This document shows, one piece after another, positions 1 through 8,965 of a stretch of DNA of 64,000 bases. The stretch spans positions 30,248-94,247 of the forward strand of contig CALKXY010000013.1 in assembly GCA_938003545.1 (NCBI GenBank), read 5' to 3'. How positions within the stretch are numbered: the stretch's first letter is position 1; every line of letters starts with the position of its first letter. The position numbers and the translations under genes are program-made. The DNA comes from an uncultured Caulobacterales bacterium (GTDB lineage: Bacteria; Pseudomonadota; Alphaproteobacteria; Caulobacterales; Maricaulaceae). Under the pieces are notes generated by a model, which was given only the letters and a program-made list of their open reading frames with translations, had not been told where the DNA came from and searched no databases.

Positions 1-281
1 GTCTTAGGCATTTCGACCCAGAGGCGTTGAATGTTTTCAGCCGATAAAAGAGAGGCTGATTTAATGACCTCAGGCGTGCCATCCGCATTGAGGGATGTCG
101 GGTGATTGGCACTCACACCGAACAGTGCGCAAAGGACAGACACGACGACCAGAAATAAAATCAGATAGAAGAAGATAAAAACAGGGTCGGGTAACTTATT
201 CCCCGTCCGTTCCACCCAGGCCAGAAACCCTTTTGCGGGGTCTTTCGGTTTTGAGGATAGGTCTTGATTTGAATTGGACAT
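1..281 (-). CDS. AbgT-family transporter, N-terminal fragment (gene runs off the window)
   Basis: This reading frame is absent from the ORF track because its stop lies outside the window. The minus strand from ATG at 281 encodes about 93 residues: a short polar head, then FLAWVERTGNKLPDP, one hydrophobic helix (VFIFFYLILFLVVVSVLCALFG) and, after a loop, LLSAENIQRLWVEMP. The WVERxGNKLPDP and LLSxENIxRLxVEMP signatures are typical of the AbgT family, inner-membrane carriers described for p-aminobenzoyl-glutamate uptake or sulfonamide export. An AGGGG ribosome site lies about 8 bases before the ATG. The true substrate cannot be told from this fragment. Confidence 0.82.
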   Translation of the reverse strand, partial: MSNSNQDLSSKPKDPAKGFLAWVERTGNKLPDPVFIFFYLILFLVVVSVLCALFGVSANHPTSLNADGTPEVIKSASLLSAENIQRLWVEMPK

Positions 282-656
282 TAGAAAACCCCTGAAACGT
301 ATAACAACTGTTAAAACGTTTCTTGTCATCGACGCAAGGACGCGCTGCGGGAGAGTTTAGTATTCTGGCGATAGTTAAAACTATCACATATGAGCTTTGT
401 TTTATTCCGATTGAAATGACACGCTTTGAAAGAAGTCATGACACCTCGACTCGCAAGCCTTTGTGTAAAAAATAGTCAAGCGAGATAAAACACGTGACAA
501 ATTTTCATCACCTCCCTGCAGTTTTGATCATTGGCGATCATGATGTGTGACTCCTCTTATTTGGAAAATATATGAAGCGTGTGCGGGGACATAAGTCCGC
601 CGTCATAGTGGCAATAAGATAAATCTTTTGCTGAAAGCCAGAATTAAGGAAAGACA
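282..656. promoter_or_regulatory. Divergent intergenic region with a perfect palindrome (370-385)
   Basis: This 375-bp AT-rich gap separates the leftward AbgT gene from the rightward UrcA gene, so both promoters should lie here. GATAGTTAAAACTATC at 370-385 is a perfect inverted repeat (7-bp arms, 2-bp spacer), about 90 bp from the AbgT start, a plausible operator. Shorter repeats (GGACATAAGTCC near 588-599) also occur. I see no coding potential; the ORF called at 196-387 is a shadow of AbgT. Confidence 0.4.
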
Positions 657-1028
657 ATGTCTACCAAAGATACATTTAAATACCCTACATCTGCATCGAA
701 GATCAAAAAGTGCCTTGCTGTATGTTTTGTCGCAGCGACAAGCCTTTCTTTCGTACAATCAGCAACAGCTTATGAGGTAAATATCACGGAGCATTCCGTT
801 GAAATTGGACGAGTGGCCTTGAAAACGGAAGCAGGTCTTCAGGAAACATATCAGCGGCTGGTTAAGAAGGCAGAACGTGTTTGCAGATTGGGAACAACAG
901 TCAATGATGAAGGACGTGTCATTTCTTTTGAGGCCTGCAAATCCAATTTATTGGAGCAATTTGTAGAAAGTATCGAAGAGAAAACGCTTATCGCATATCA
1001 TAAAGAAATGGTCGGGGCTGCGACATAA
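657..1028 (+). CDS. UrcA family protein
   Basis: A 123-residue secreted protein. Residues ~17-39 form a signal peptide-like hydrophobic stretch ending SATA-YE. The mature part has the UrcA pattern: a short beta segment (VEIGRVALKTEAGLQ), a helix ending AERVCRLG, and a second cysteine in FEACKSN, the two cysteines probably forming a disulfide. UrcA proteins are small periplasmic proteins common in Caulobacterales and Sphingomonadales; their function is unknown. The start follows AAGGAAAGACA. The gene is monocistronic, with a hairpin just downstream. Confidence 0.75.
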   Translation: MSTKDTFKYPTSASKIKKCLAVCFVAATSLSFVQSATAYEVNITEHSVEIGRVALKTEAGLQETYQRLVKKAERVCRLGTTVNDEGRVISFEACKSNLLEQFVESIEEKTLIAYHKEMVGAAT

Positions 1029-1052
1029 GAGATCATAAGAGGCATTTTTGCA

Positions 1053-1083
1053 TAAAAGGGCCGCATATGTTGCGGCCTTTCGC
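1053..1083 (+). terminator. Possible terminator after the UrcA gene
   Basis: AAAGGGCCGCA and TGCGGCCTTT form a 10-bp stem with one bulged G and a short loop about 30 bp after the UrcA stop. The T tract is short (TTTCGCG), so termination may be inefficient. Confidence 0.5.
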
Positions 1084-1098
1084 GTGTTTATGGGTCAC

Positions 1099-1119
1099 GA
1101 GGTAAACGCACTTTACCTC
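1099..1119. promoter_or_regulatory. Inverted repeat in the phoH leader
   Basis: GAGGTAAA-CGCAC-TTTACCTC is a perfect 8-bp inverted repeat with a 5-base loop, 35 bp upstream of the preferred phoH start (1155) and 5 bp upstream of the alternative ATG (1125). It could be an operator or an mRNA hairpin. Confidence 0.4.
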
Positions 1120-1154
1120 TCGCCATGTGCTGTTGGACCACCTATCTTCACCGC

Positions 1155-2105
1155 ATGAGCAAAAAGACCGAAATATTTGAATTTGATGATGCTGATTTGG
1201 TGCGTCGTTTGTGTGGGGCCAACCATGCAAACCTCGCGCTGATCGAAGAGGCTTTTAAGGTTTATATCGAGGCTCCCGGTGCCGCCGTGCATATCAATGG
1301 TGATGGCCCATCCGTTGCGCGCGCGGGCGAGCTGGTCAAAGAAATTTATCAACGTCTTGAGCGCGGTTGGCCGTGTGGGCCGACAGATATACGCGCGCTA
1401 ATCCGCGCTATGGGGAAAGGCAAAGTCAAAGCCGCGACCGTTGATGCCATAATTCCGTTTCCGCGCCGCAGCCCGATTGTACCGAAAACGCCGCGCCAAG
1501 AAAAATTTATTCATGCCATGCGTGATCAGACGATTACATTTGGTGTGGGTCCAGCGGGCACAGGGAAGACGTTTCTTGCGACGGCTTATGGCGCGTCTCT
1601 TTTGGCACGCGGCGAAATCACAAAGTTCATTGCGTGCCGTCCTGCGGTTGAAGCGGGCGAGCGGCTCGGGTTTTTGCCGGGCGATTTGAATGAGAAAGTC
1701 GATCCATATATGCAACCCATCTGGGATGCATTGCATATGGTGTTGGGCAAGGATGAAGTTGATCGCCGCCGCGCAACGGGGGATATCGAAATCGCGCCAC
1801 TGGCGTTTATGCGTGGACGGACATTGTCCGATGCTTTCGTTGTGATTGATGAAGCGCAGAATGCAACAATACCGCAGATGAAAATGGTGCTGACGCGCCT
1901 CGGGGAACGCGCGAAATATGCGGTCACGGGTGATATCACCCAGACGGACCTACCGCGCGGGCAAACCTCGGGCTTGGCTCATGCCCTCGGTATTTTGGAA
2001 GGCATCAAAGGGATTGAGCAGATCAAATTCCTCTCCAGCGACGTCGTCCGCCATCCGCTCGTCGGCAAGATTGTGAATGCTTATGAAAGTGGTCCGAAGG
2101 ATTAG
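1155..2105 (+). CDS. phoH: PhoH family ATPase (PhoH-like, YbeZ)
   Basis: A cytoplasmic P-loop ATPase of about 316 residues. The N-terminal part is the KH-like/PIN-linker region usual in YbeZ proteins; the PhoH domain has Walker A GPAGTGKT, Walker B AFVVIDEAQNA and the GDITQTDLPRG segment. YbeZ partners with the endoribonuclease YbeY, encoded directly downstream, in RNA or ribosome quality control. The ORF opens at 1125, but residues before MSKKTEIFEF look unlike the family and 1125 abuts an inverted repeat, so I choose ATG 1155; neither start has a strong ribosome site. First gene of the phoH-ybeY-corC-lnt block. Confidence 0.93.
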   Translation: MSKKTEIFEFDDADLVRRLCGANHANLALIEEAFKVYIEAPGAAVHINGDGPSVARAGELVKEIYQRLERGWPCGPTDIRALIRAMGKGKVKAATVDAIIPFPRRSPIVPKTPRQEKFIHAMRDQTITFGVGPAGTGKTFLATAYGASLLARGEITKFIACRPAVEAGERLGFLPGDLNEKVDPYMQPIWDALHMVLGKDEVDRRRATGDIEIAPLAFMRGRTLSDAFVVIDEAQNATIPQMKMVLTRLGERAKYAVTGDITQTDLPRGQTSGLAHALGILEGIKGIEQIKFLSSDVVRHPLVGKIVNAYESGPKD

Positions 2106-2128
2106 AGGTTTGGCTGTATGGGCTCGCT

Positions 2129-2578
2129 ATGAAATGCGTCATCGACATTGCGGAAAAATCAGACGACTGGCCCCCTTGTTGTGACAGGATCGTGGCGCGC
2201 GCAGTGAATGCAGGCGAATGCCAACTCGAAGACCCGCGCGGCGGTGAGCTCTCCGTTGTGCTGACGGATGACGCGCAGGTGCAGGCTTTAAACCGCGACT
2301 ACCGGGGCAAAGATAAACCGACGAATGTGCTGTCCTTCCCGCAAACGGGTGAATTATTGGGCGACATTGTTTTAGCCCACGAGACGGTGGTCCGTGAAGC
2401 CGCGGATAAAGGCGTGCCGTTCGAGACGCACTTCACGCATCTCGTCATCCATGGCTGGCTGCATTTACAAGGTTTTGACCATGAAACTGAAGTTGAAGCT
2501 GTCGAGATGGAGTCCATTGAAATTGCAGCCCTCGCGACGCTCGGCATTGACAACCCGTATCAGGTAAACGACGACTAA
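2129..2578 (+). CDS. ybeY: Endoribonuclease YbeY (rRNA maturation factor)
   Basis: A 149-residue zinc-dependent endoribonuclease needed for 16S rRNA 3' maturation and 70S quality control. The diagnostic HGWLHLQGFDH motif (three zinc-binding histidines) sits at about residues 112-122, preceded by the family segment NRDYRGKDKPTNVLSFP. It starts 23 bp after phoH and ends 7 bp before corC, so it is almost certainly co-transcribed with both. Confidence 0.96.
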   Translation: MKCVIDIAEKSDDWPPCCDRIVARAVNAGECQLEDPRGGELSVVLTDDAQVQALNRDYRGKDKPTNVLSFPQTGELLGDIVLAHETVVREAADKGVPFETHFTHLVIHGWLHLQGFDHETEVEAVEMESIEIAALATLGIDNPYQVNDD

Positions 2579-2585
2579 TTTTATT

Positions 2586-3533
2586 ATGACCGATGAAAGC
2601 CGACTGCCGGCACCCCAAAAACGTAGTTTACGTAATCTTCTCAAACGCCCTAACCCAGAGGCCGTTGCAACACCGCGCGCATCGGATTTATCCCAGCGCC
2701 GTATGGTGACAGCGGCAGAGCGGTTTCACCGCTTGCGCGTTGATGATGTGATGGTACCGCGCGCAAATATTGTCTCCGTTGAGAGTACGTGCACGCTCAA
2801 AGATTTGTCCGATGCATTTAAAACGGCGGGTCATTCGCGTCTGCCTGTTTATAAAGAGACGCTCGACGAGCCCACAGGCATGGTCCACATTAAAGACTTG
2901 CTGCCCTATCTGATGCTAAACGCAAAGGGCCGAACCAATAAAACCTATCCTGATAAAAAAGTCCTGCAATATATAAAGCGCGAAGTTCTCTTCGTACCGC
3001 CCTCTATGTTGGCGCAAGACTTACTCCGGCGTATGCAAGGCCGACGTATTCACATGGCGATTGTCGTAGATGAATATGGCGGCACAGATGGCCTTGTGAC
3101 GATCGAAGACCTCATCGAAACCATCGTCGGCGACATAGATGACGAACATGATGAACAAGAGCCTGAGGTTCAAATCGTTACAGGCAAGGGCGGCCGCTCT
3201 GTCTGGGAGGCGGATGCGCGTATTCATATCGACGACTTTGAAAAAGCCTTGGGCCGTGATTTCGCAACCCCAGACGAAGAAGATGATGTTGATACGTTGG
3301 GCGGGCTTATTTTTACATTGGCGGGGCGGGTGCCAGAACGCGGCGAGATAATCCGCCATGCGTCAGGCCTAGAATTTGAAGTCATGGATGCAGATTCCCG
3401 TCGTGTGAAACGTCTGCGGATTTCCGACTCTAAACGCAAAATACCTGCTGCTGATGAGAGTGCCCCCAGTGAGAGTGCCTCCAGTCAGACAAAAGATAGC
3501 GCCGCATCAGACATTAAGCCTTCTGCGGGTTAA
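2586..3533 (+). CDS. corC: CorC/HlyC family protein with paired CBS domains
   Basis: A 315-residue soluble protein: an N-terminal segment with [14 protein letters not shown], two CBS domains (about residues 65-190, including [22 protein letters not shown]), an acidic linker and the C-terminal CorC_HlyC (transporter-associated) domain ([17 protein letters not shown]). Members are linked to magnesium/cobalt efflux or act as adenosine-nucleotide sensors; the true ligand is uncertain. The last ~35 residues are Ser/Ala-rich and disordered. Its place between ybeY and lnt is the conserved proteobacterial order. Confidence 0.92.
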   Translation: MTDESRLPAPQKRSLRNLLKRPNPEAVATPRASDLSQRRMVTAAERFHRLRVDDVMVPRANIVSVESTCTLKDLSDAFKTAGHSRLPVYKETLDEPTGMVHIKDLLPYLMLNAKGRTNKTYPDKKVLQYIKREVLFVPPSMLAQDLLRRMQGRRIHMAIVVDEYGGTDGLVTIEDLIETIVGDIDDEHDEQEPEVQIVTGKGGRSVWEADARIHIDDFEKALGRDFATPDEEDDVDTLGGLIFTLAGRVPERGEIIRHASGLEFEVMDADSRRVKRLRISDSKRKIPAADESAPSESASSQTKDSAASDIKPSAG

Positions 3534-3536
3534 ATT

Positions 3537-5138
3537 ATGCAGATGCCGTTTTTACTAAAGTTAGACGGTTGGGCAGGTCGAGGGATAGGTGTTGGATTTG
3601 GGGCGCTGGCCGTCTTGGGACATGCCCCGTTTCATATCTGGCCGATTGCGCTTTTCTCCCTCGCCATACTTTTCGCGCGACTGCAATGGGCCGCTAAAAT
3701 TGAGCGCCCTGGGCGGCGCGGCTTTTCGGTCGCATTCTGGTGGGCCGTTGGATATTTCGCGGCAGGTACATTTTGGGTGGGCTCGGCCTTTATCGAACGC
3801 GGTGCAGAGTTCATTCCGATCATGCCGTTTATGGTTGCAGCTTTGGCGTTTCTACTCGCTGTGTTTTGGGCGCTGGCAGGCGCTTTTGCGGCCCGCACGC
3901 GCGTGTCAGATTTTTGGGCGATATTCGTTTTTGCAGCGGCTTTTACATTAGCTGAAATAACGCGCGGGCACATCTTTGGCGGATTTCCGTGGAATCTCCC
4001 TGCTTATATTTTTGAAGCTGGATCGCGCCCATCACAAGCGGCGCGTTGGCTCGGGGCTTATGGTTTGTCTGCTTTGGTCTTACTTATTAGTGCCGCGTTG
4101 GGGCGGGCCATATTCTGGCGCAAACGTGTTTACCCTGTAACAATGGCGGTCCTTCCTCTTCTCGTGATTTACGGGATTGGACATATGCGCTTGTCAAATG
4201 CTGAACTAGAGTTCCATCCTGACGTGCGCCTGCGCATTGTGTCCGTGCCATTTAAACAATCTGAAATGATGACGCCTGACACAGCCATTGGTGTGACCAA
4301 TGATTTCATTCGCGCGAGTATTTCCCCTGGTATCAAGGATGTGACTCATGTGGTCTGGCCCGAGGGGGCCGTTCGTGGGTTTGGCGGTCCAGCCATGGAT
4401 GACCCGAACTTGCTGAATGCGGTGGGTTCATTGTTTTCTGATGGAGATTCCACGCCGCCTGTGTGGCTGATGAACTCGCTTCAGACCGATATAGAGCAAG
4501 GACGCCTGCGATATTATAATGCATCCGTTGCAATTACATTTGACGCAAATGGTGTGGCGGCTGTGGCGGCGTCGAACCGAAAGCGAAAACTTGTGGCCTT
4601 TGGCGAACATATCCCATTTATGGATTGGTTCGAAGATGTGCAGTTTCCACTGATTTCGACAAATCTTGCGTCCATCTCGCCCGCAAAGAAAAAGACATTA
4701 GTTGATTTTCCTGGTCTTCCGCGTGTCTCCCCTCAGCTTTGTTACGAAGTCGCGTTTCCTGGCTTGACGCCAAATGATGCGCAAAACCCTGCGCAATTTA
4801 TCTTAAATCAATCTAATGATGCGTGGTTCGGGCGCAGCGCCGGACCAGCTCAACATGCCAATATCGCGCGATATAGAGCTATTGAAACAGGCCTACCAAT
4901 TGTGCGAGCTGCGTCGAATGGTATCAGTGGTGTATTCGACCCATATGGCCGCATTCACGGTAAGGTTGCAGTGAAGGATGTGTCTTTTCTTGATACACAC
5001 TTAATTAAACCATTGAAATTCAACAGTAAAATTAGAGTTCTTGAAATCCTGCTACTCTTGATAAGTTTATCAATATGCGTCATAAGCTCGCTCATTGGTA
5101 GACGTGGTGTGGGACTGCGTCGCGAATTTAAAAAGTAA
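3537..5138 (+). CDS. lnt: Apolipoprotein N-acyltransferase
   Basis: Lnt transfers a third acyl chain to the N-terminal cysteine of lipoproteins in the inner membrane. The 533-residue protein has six or more hydrophobic segments in the first ~220 residues, then a nitrilase-fold periplasmic domain. Catalytic positions are visible: Glu in HVVWPEGAVRG, Lys in the KKKTLVDFPG region, and Cys in QLCYEVAFPG. A final transmembrane helix (VLEILLLLISLSICVISSLIG) returns to the membrane. It begins 3 bp after corC, implying co-transcription. The window encodes several lipoproteins that would be substrates. Confidence 0.95.
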   Translation: MQMPFLLKLDGWAGRGIGVGFGALAVLGHAPFHIWPIALFSLAILFARLQWAAKIERPGRRGFSVAFWWAVGYFAAGTFWVGSAFIERGAEFIPIMPFMVAALAFLLAVFWALAGAFAARTRVSDFWAIFVFAAAFTLAEITRGHIFGGFPWNLPAYIFEAGSRPSQAARWLGAYGLSALVLLISAALGRAIFWRKRVYPVTMAVLPLLVIYGIGHMRLSNAELEFHPDVRLRIVSVPFKQSEMMTPDTAIGVTNDFIRASISPGIKDVTHVVWPEGAVRGFGGPAMDDPNLLNAVGSLFSDGDSTPPVWLMNSLQTDIEQGRLRYYNASVAITFDANGVAAVAASNRKRKLVAFGEHIPFMDWFEDVQFPLISTNLASISPAKKKTLVDFPGLPRVSPQLCYEVAFPGLTPNDAQNPAQFILNQSNDAWFGRSAGPAQHANIARYRAIETGLPIVRAASNGISGVFDPYGRIHGKVAVKDVSFLDTHLIKPLKFNSKIRVLEILLLLISLSICVISSLIGRRGVGLRREFKK

Positions 5139-5229
5139 CACAAAACACGTTCGTCATCTGAGGTGGGGGCACCGAGACTTGAGTCATTGCGACTTTGGTC
5201 ATTTGGCACCGAACGTAGATGGGATAAAT

Positions 5230-5664
5230 ATGACTGAAAAACTTGGGCCACGTTCGCCGAACCCGGTGGACGTACACGTTGGTGCGCGCGTGCGCCTTCG
5301 ACGGAAAATACTTAAGATGAGTCAGGAAAAACTCGGTGAGCAGCTGGGTGTCACCTTCCAACAGGTTCAAAAATATGAACGTGGTGCAAACCGTGTTGGT
5401 GCATCCCGCCTTTGGAAACTTTCAGAGGTTCTAGATGTCCCTGTCGGATTTTTCTATGATGGTTTGTCCACGGAATATGGTGGACAATCTGACAACCCTG
5501 CTTTGTTGTCTCAAGGACCTGATAAGTCACCAATCGTCTATGACTTCATCAATTCCACCGATGGTGTAAGCCTTGCGAAGGCTGTGTTGAAAATCAAGAA
5601 TAAGGCCGTTCGTCGCCAAATTCTCGAACTCGCACGCTCTTTGGGTGATTCCGAAGAAGAATAG
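5230..5664 (+). CDS. XRE-family helix-turn-helix regulator
   Basis: A 144-residue DNA-binding protein with a Cro/CI-type helix-turn-helix at about residues 18-72 (LRRKILKMSQEKLG...VTFQQVQKYERGANRVGA), followed by LWKLSEVLDVPVGFFYDGL. This type is widespread in alphaproteobacteria, often just after lnt. The ORF track begins at 5095, but the clear start is ATG 5230; the extension overlaps the lnt tail out of character. In many relatives metK follows here, whereas trmB follows directly in this genome. The regulon is unknown. Confidence 0.85.
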   Translation: MTEKLGPRSPNPVDVHVGARVRLRRKILKMSQEKLGEQLGVTFQQVQKYERGANRVGASRLWKLSEVLDVPVGFFYDGLSTEYGGQSDNPALLSQGPDKSPIVYDFINSTDGVSLAKAVLKIKNKAVRRQILELARSLGDSEEE

Positions 5665-5741
5665 CACTTTATTGCGCGGCCCTTGCAGCCTATAGGCCCC
5701 TTCGTGGTCTCGGATGGGGCTTAATTTGCAATGGGTAAGGC

Positions 5742-6419
5742 ATGACCTTCGACCGCGCTTCAAATACATATCGAACATTCGGGCGGGCCAAGGGCCGCCC
5801 GCTATCTCCGCGTGTCCAAGCGGTTTGGGATGAAACACTCCCAAAACTGCAATGGGCAATTGGCGGGCCCCTTCCCGATCTTGGGGCGAAAGATGAGCTT
5901 TGGCTCGAGATCGGGTTCGGCGGCGCGGAGCATTTACTCTGGCAGGCAGAAGCCCATCCTGACATTCACCTCCTTGGTGCAGAGCCTTTTATGAATGGTG
6001 TGGCCAAAGCTGTGCGCGGCGCAGCTGAAGCTAATCTTGAAAACCTATCTTTGCATCATGGCGATGTTCGTGATGTCCTTGCGGCTTTGCCTGATAATGC
6101 GCTGTCGCGGATTTTTATTCTGTTCCCAGACCCGTGGCATAAATCCCGTCACCATAAACGCAGATTGTTGCGCTCTGAATTCATCGCAGAGCTTTACCGC
6201 GTTTTAAAGCCTGGCGGCGAGTTACGTTTTGCCTCTGACATCATACATTATGTCGACTGGACGCTAACGCGGCTCAAAAAGCATGGTGGCTGGACCTTTA
6301 CCCACGACGTCGGCTCGGATTGGCGCGTGCGCGGGGATGACTGGCCCGGCACCCGATATGAAGCCAAGGCAGGCCGCGAAGGCCGTCCTTGCCATTATTT
6401 TAAATTCCTAAAAACCTAA
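5742..6419 (+). CDS. trmB: tRNA (guanine-N7-)-methyltransferase
   Basis: A 225-residue SAM-dependent enzyme that makes m7G46 in tRNA. The SAM site is LWLEIGFGGAEHLLW, and the family motif FPDPWHKSRHHKRRL lies at about residues 128-142, with GGELRFASDI after it. Length is normal. The gene starts 78 bp after the XRE regulator and is followed 24 bp on by rph, so two tRNA-processing genes probably share a transcript. Confidence 0.95.
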   Translation: MTFDRASNTYRTFGRAKGRPLSPRVQAVWDETLPKLQWAIGGPLPDLGAKDELWLEIGFGGAEHLLWQAEAHPDIHLLGAEPFMNGVAKAVRGAAEANLENLSLHHGDVRDVLAALPDNALSRIFILFPDPWHKSRHHKRRLLRSEFIAELYRVLKPGGELRFASDIIHYVDWTLTRLKKHGGWTFTHDVGSDWRVRGDDWPGTRYEAKAGREGRPCHYFKFLKT

Positions 6420-6443
6420 CCCAAACTTAGAACTGGAACCGCT

Positions 6444-7157
6444 ATGCGTCCGAATAACCGTGCCTTGGATCAACTCCGCGATGTCTCCTTTGAAACAGGC
6501 GCTAACGCCTATGCCGAAGGGTCCTGCTTGGTGAAATTTGGCGGAACACATGTATTATGCACAGCCAGTATCGACGAAGGCATCCCGCGCTGGCTCAAAG
6601 GTAAAGGTCGCGGCTGGGTTACGGCAGAATATGGTATGCTTCCGCGCTCCACACATACACGAAATTCCCGTGAAGCCGCGCGTGGTAAGCAAAGCGGACG
6701 GACGATTGAAATTTCTCGTTTGATTGGACGTAGCTTGCGGGCCGTGATCGACTTAGAAAAATTAGGCGAACGCCAAATCATCATTGATTGTGATGTTATG
6801 CAAGCCGATGGCGGAACACGCACAGCGTCAATTTCTGGTGGATGGGTCGCACTTTGGTTGGCCTGCGAGAAACTTGTGACGGATGGTGAGTTGACGGAAA
6901 ACCCTGTCTTCGCAAATATGGCCGCCGTGTCTTGCGGTATCGTCGACAGCACTTGCCGTCTAGATCTGGAATATACCGAAGACAGCGCGGCTCAAGCTGA
7001 TGCTAACTTTGTTCTGACAGACAAAGGTGGCATTATTGAAGTCCAAGCCAGCGCCGAAGACACGCCGTTTTCAGCGGATGAAATGTCAGAACTCACGCGT
7101 CTCGCTGTGAAGGGCATCAAAGACCTTTGTGCGTTGCAGCAAGCTACGATTAAATAA
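6444..7157 (+). CDS. rph: Ribonuclease PH
   Basis: A 237-residue phosphorolytic 3'-5' exoribonuclease that trims tRNA 3' ends. The N-terminus [12 protein letters not shown], the segment [23 protein letters not shown], and [18 protein letters not shown] are all diagnostic of RNase PH. Length is normal and no interruption is seen. It usually adjoins rdgB and hemW in proteobacteria; here it lies between trmB and pgi. Confidence 0.96.
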   Translation: MRPNNRALDQLRDVSFETGANAYAEGSCLVKFGGTHVLCTASIDEGIPRWLKGKGRGWVTAEYGMLPRSTHTRNSREAARGKQSGRTIEISRLIGRSLRAVIDLEKLGERQIIIDCDVMQADGGTRTASISGGWVALWLACEKLVTDGELTENPVFANMAAVSCGIVDSTCRLDLEYTEDSAAQADANFVLTDKGGIIEVQASAEDTPFSADEMSELTRLAVKGIKDLCALQQATIK

Positions 7158-7182
7158 CTCTCCCGTAAATCGGATTTTCCTC

Positions 7183-8745
7183 ATGACTGACCGCCACACG
7201 CTTTTGTCTTCAATCGCATCCGAAGCCGACCGCGATATCTCTATTGCATCGCTTTTTGAGGCAGAGACAGATCGGTTGTCGCGGTTCGTTATGCGTGAAG
7301 GTCCGTTGCGGGCTGATTTTTCCAAACAGGCCTTGGATGACGCGGCTTTGGCGGCGTTGCTAGATCTCGCGGCGAAATGCGATTTGGAAGAATGGCGCGC
7401 GAAACTTTTCTCGGGCGAACGGGTGAATACATCCGAAGACCGGGCCGTGCTTCACATGGCCCTACGCGGTGTTGGCGGAACGGCAGAGAATAAAGCTGAA
7501 GTTGCGGCAATGCGTCAGCGTCTGGCGGATTATGCCGACGCCATTCGCAGCGAAGGTAAGTTTAAAAATATCATTCACATCGGGATCGGCGGATCAGACC
7601 TCGGACCTCGCCTTGTTGCAGATGCGTTCGAAGCCAGTGCAGACCAAGCCCTTACTTTGCGTTTTGCAGAAAATGTTGACGGTGCATCAGTCAATGATGC
7701 GGTCAAAGGTTTGAACCCTGCGGAAACTTTAGCCGTTGTTGTCTCCAAGTCTTTCGGGACACAAGAAACGAAAATGAACGGCGAATCCGTGCGCGATTGG
7801 TTGGGCGAATTTGGCAGCTCAAATATGATTGCCGTGACGGCCAACCGCGATGGGGCCGAAGCCTTTGGCATATCAGGCGAGAATATCTTTGATTTTTGGG
7901 ATTGGGTTGGCGGACGCTATTCCGTTTGGTCTGCGGTCGGTTTGTCTTTGCAAATCGCATATGGTCCTGACGTCTTTGCCGATTTCCTCGACGGTGCGCG
8001 GGCGATGGATTTACATTTCCGCGATCAACCATTGCAGGAAAACTTGCCGGTCATGATGGCGTTGGTTGGCATATGGAATCGCAATGGCCTTGGTTATGGG
8101 TCGCAAGCCGTCATTCCTTATGCGCGTCGCTTGCGTAAATTCTCGGCCTTTCTCCAGCAGTTAGAAATGGAAAGTAACGGAAAATCCGCAACACGCGCAG
8201 GCAAAGCCACGACTCTAACCTGCCCTGTCATCTGGGGCGATGAAGGTACAAATGGTCAGCACGCCTTTTTCCAATGGTTGCATCAGGGGCCAAGCGAAGG
8301 CCGATATGGCGGCGCGCCCGTCGATTTCGTGGCTGTCCTAAAAGACCACGAAGATCGTCCTGCGCATCATACGGCGCTCCTTGCGAATTGTTTCGCACAA
8401 TCCGAAGCCTTGATGTTGGGTAAATCCGAAGATGTTGTGCGCGCAGAAATGGGCGGTCATGCGGATGTAGACGCGCTCGCGCCGCAAAAATCTTTTCCGG
8501 GTAATCGTCCATCAACGACACTTACACTGGACGCGTTATCGCCAAATGCTTTGGGTCATTTGATTGCGCTTTATGAGCATAAGACATTTGTCCAAGGTGT
8601 GATCTGGGATGTGAATAGCTTTGATCAATGGGGTGTGCAGTTGGGGAAAGTTCTCGCGACAACGATCTTGGACGAGATGGATGCAGGCCAATCCGGCATC
8701 CACGATGCATCGACCACTGCGTTGATGCAGCTAGCAATATCATAA
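7183..8745 (+). CDS. pgi: Glucose-6-phosphate isomerase
   Basis: Interconverts glucose-6-phosphate and fructose-6-phosphate. Sugar-phosphate-binding signatures are present: IHIGIGGSDLGPRL, VVVSKSFGTQETKMN, GGRYSVWSAVGL, QLEMESNGKS and GTNGQHAFFQWLHQG (catalytic Glu and His), ending with the usual C-terminal helices. The ORF is open from 7129 but overlaps rph; ATG 7183 gives the normal N-terminus (MTDRHTLLSSIA) and a 520-residue protein. It begins 26 bp after rph. Confidence 0.95.
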   Translation: MTDRHTLLSSIASEADRDISIASLFEAETDRLSRFVMREGPLRADFSKQALDDAALAALLDLAAKCDLEEWRAKLFSGERVNTSEDRAVLHMALRGVGGTAENKAEVAAMRQRLADYADAIRSEGKFKNIIHIGIGGSDLGPRLVADAFEASADQALTLRFAENVDGASVNDAVKGLNPAETLAVVVSKSFGTQETKMNGESVRDWLGEFGSSNMIAVTANRDGAEAFGISGENIFDFWDWVGGRYSVWSAVGLSLQIAYGPDVFADFLDGARAMDLHFRDQPLQENLPVMMALVGIWNRNGLGYGSQAVIPYARRLRKFSAFLQQLEMESNGKSATRAGKATTLTCPVIWGDEGTNGQHAFFQWLHQGPSEGRYGGAPVDFVAVLKDHEDRPAHHTALLANCFAQSEALMLGKSEDVVRAEMGGHADVDALAPQKSFPGNRPSTTLTLDALSPNALGHLIALYEHKTFVQGVIWDVNSFDQWGVQLGKVLATTILDEMDAGQSGIHDASTTALMQLAIS

Positions 8746-8965
8746 TTTAAGTGCGGTAGTTAGGGCGGGCAGGGACCTACGTTGGGGGCAACCAGTGTAG
8801 CTCAACCTGCCCAGGCTACTGACGTTCATCCCCCCAGATGTGGACGCCTGTAACCTTGAAAATTTATTAAGGTTTTTAAGCTGAATGCAAACTGAACATC
8901 TTTTGATCTAGCTCTAGACAGTGCCGAGCTACACGCCTAGCGTGTTGTTAAAATAGGGACTCATC
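8746..8965. promoter_or_regulatory. Gap between pgi and DUF2167 gene with several short hairpins
   Basis: The 220-bp gap contains GGGCAGG (8767-8773) matched by CCTGCCC (8806-8812), an inner GTTG-GGGG-CAAC hairpin, and TAGCTC (8909-8914) matched by GAGCTA (8926-8931). No T-run follows the first hairpin, so it is not a classic terminator. The promoter of the downstream gene should lie in the AT-rich right half. No coding potential was seen. Confidence 0.35.

Noticed and set aside
5095-5229. N-terminal extension of the XRE regulator ORF
   Set aside because: It overlaps lnt in another frame and lacks homology; ATG 5230 begins the conserved protein.
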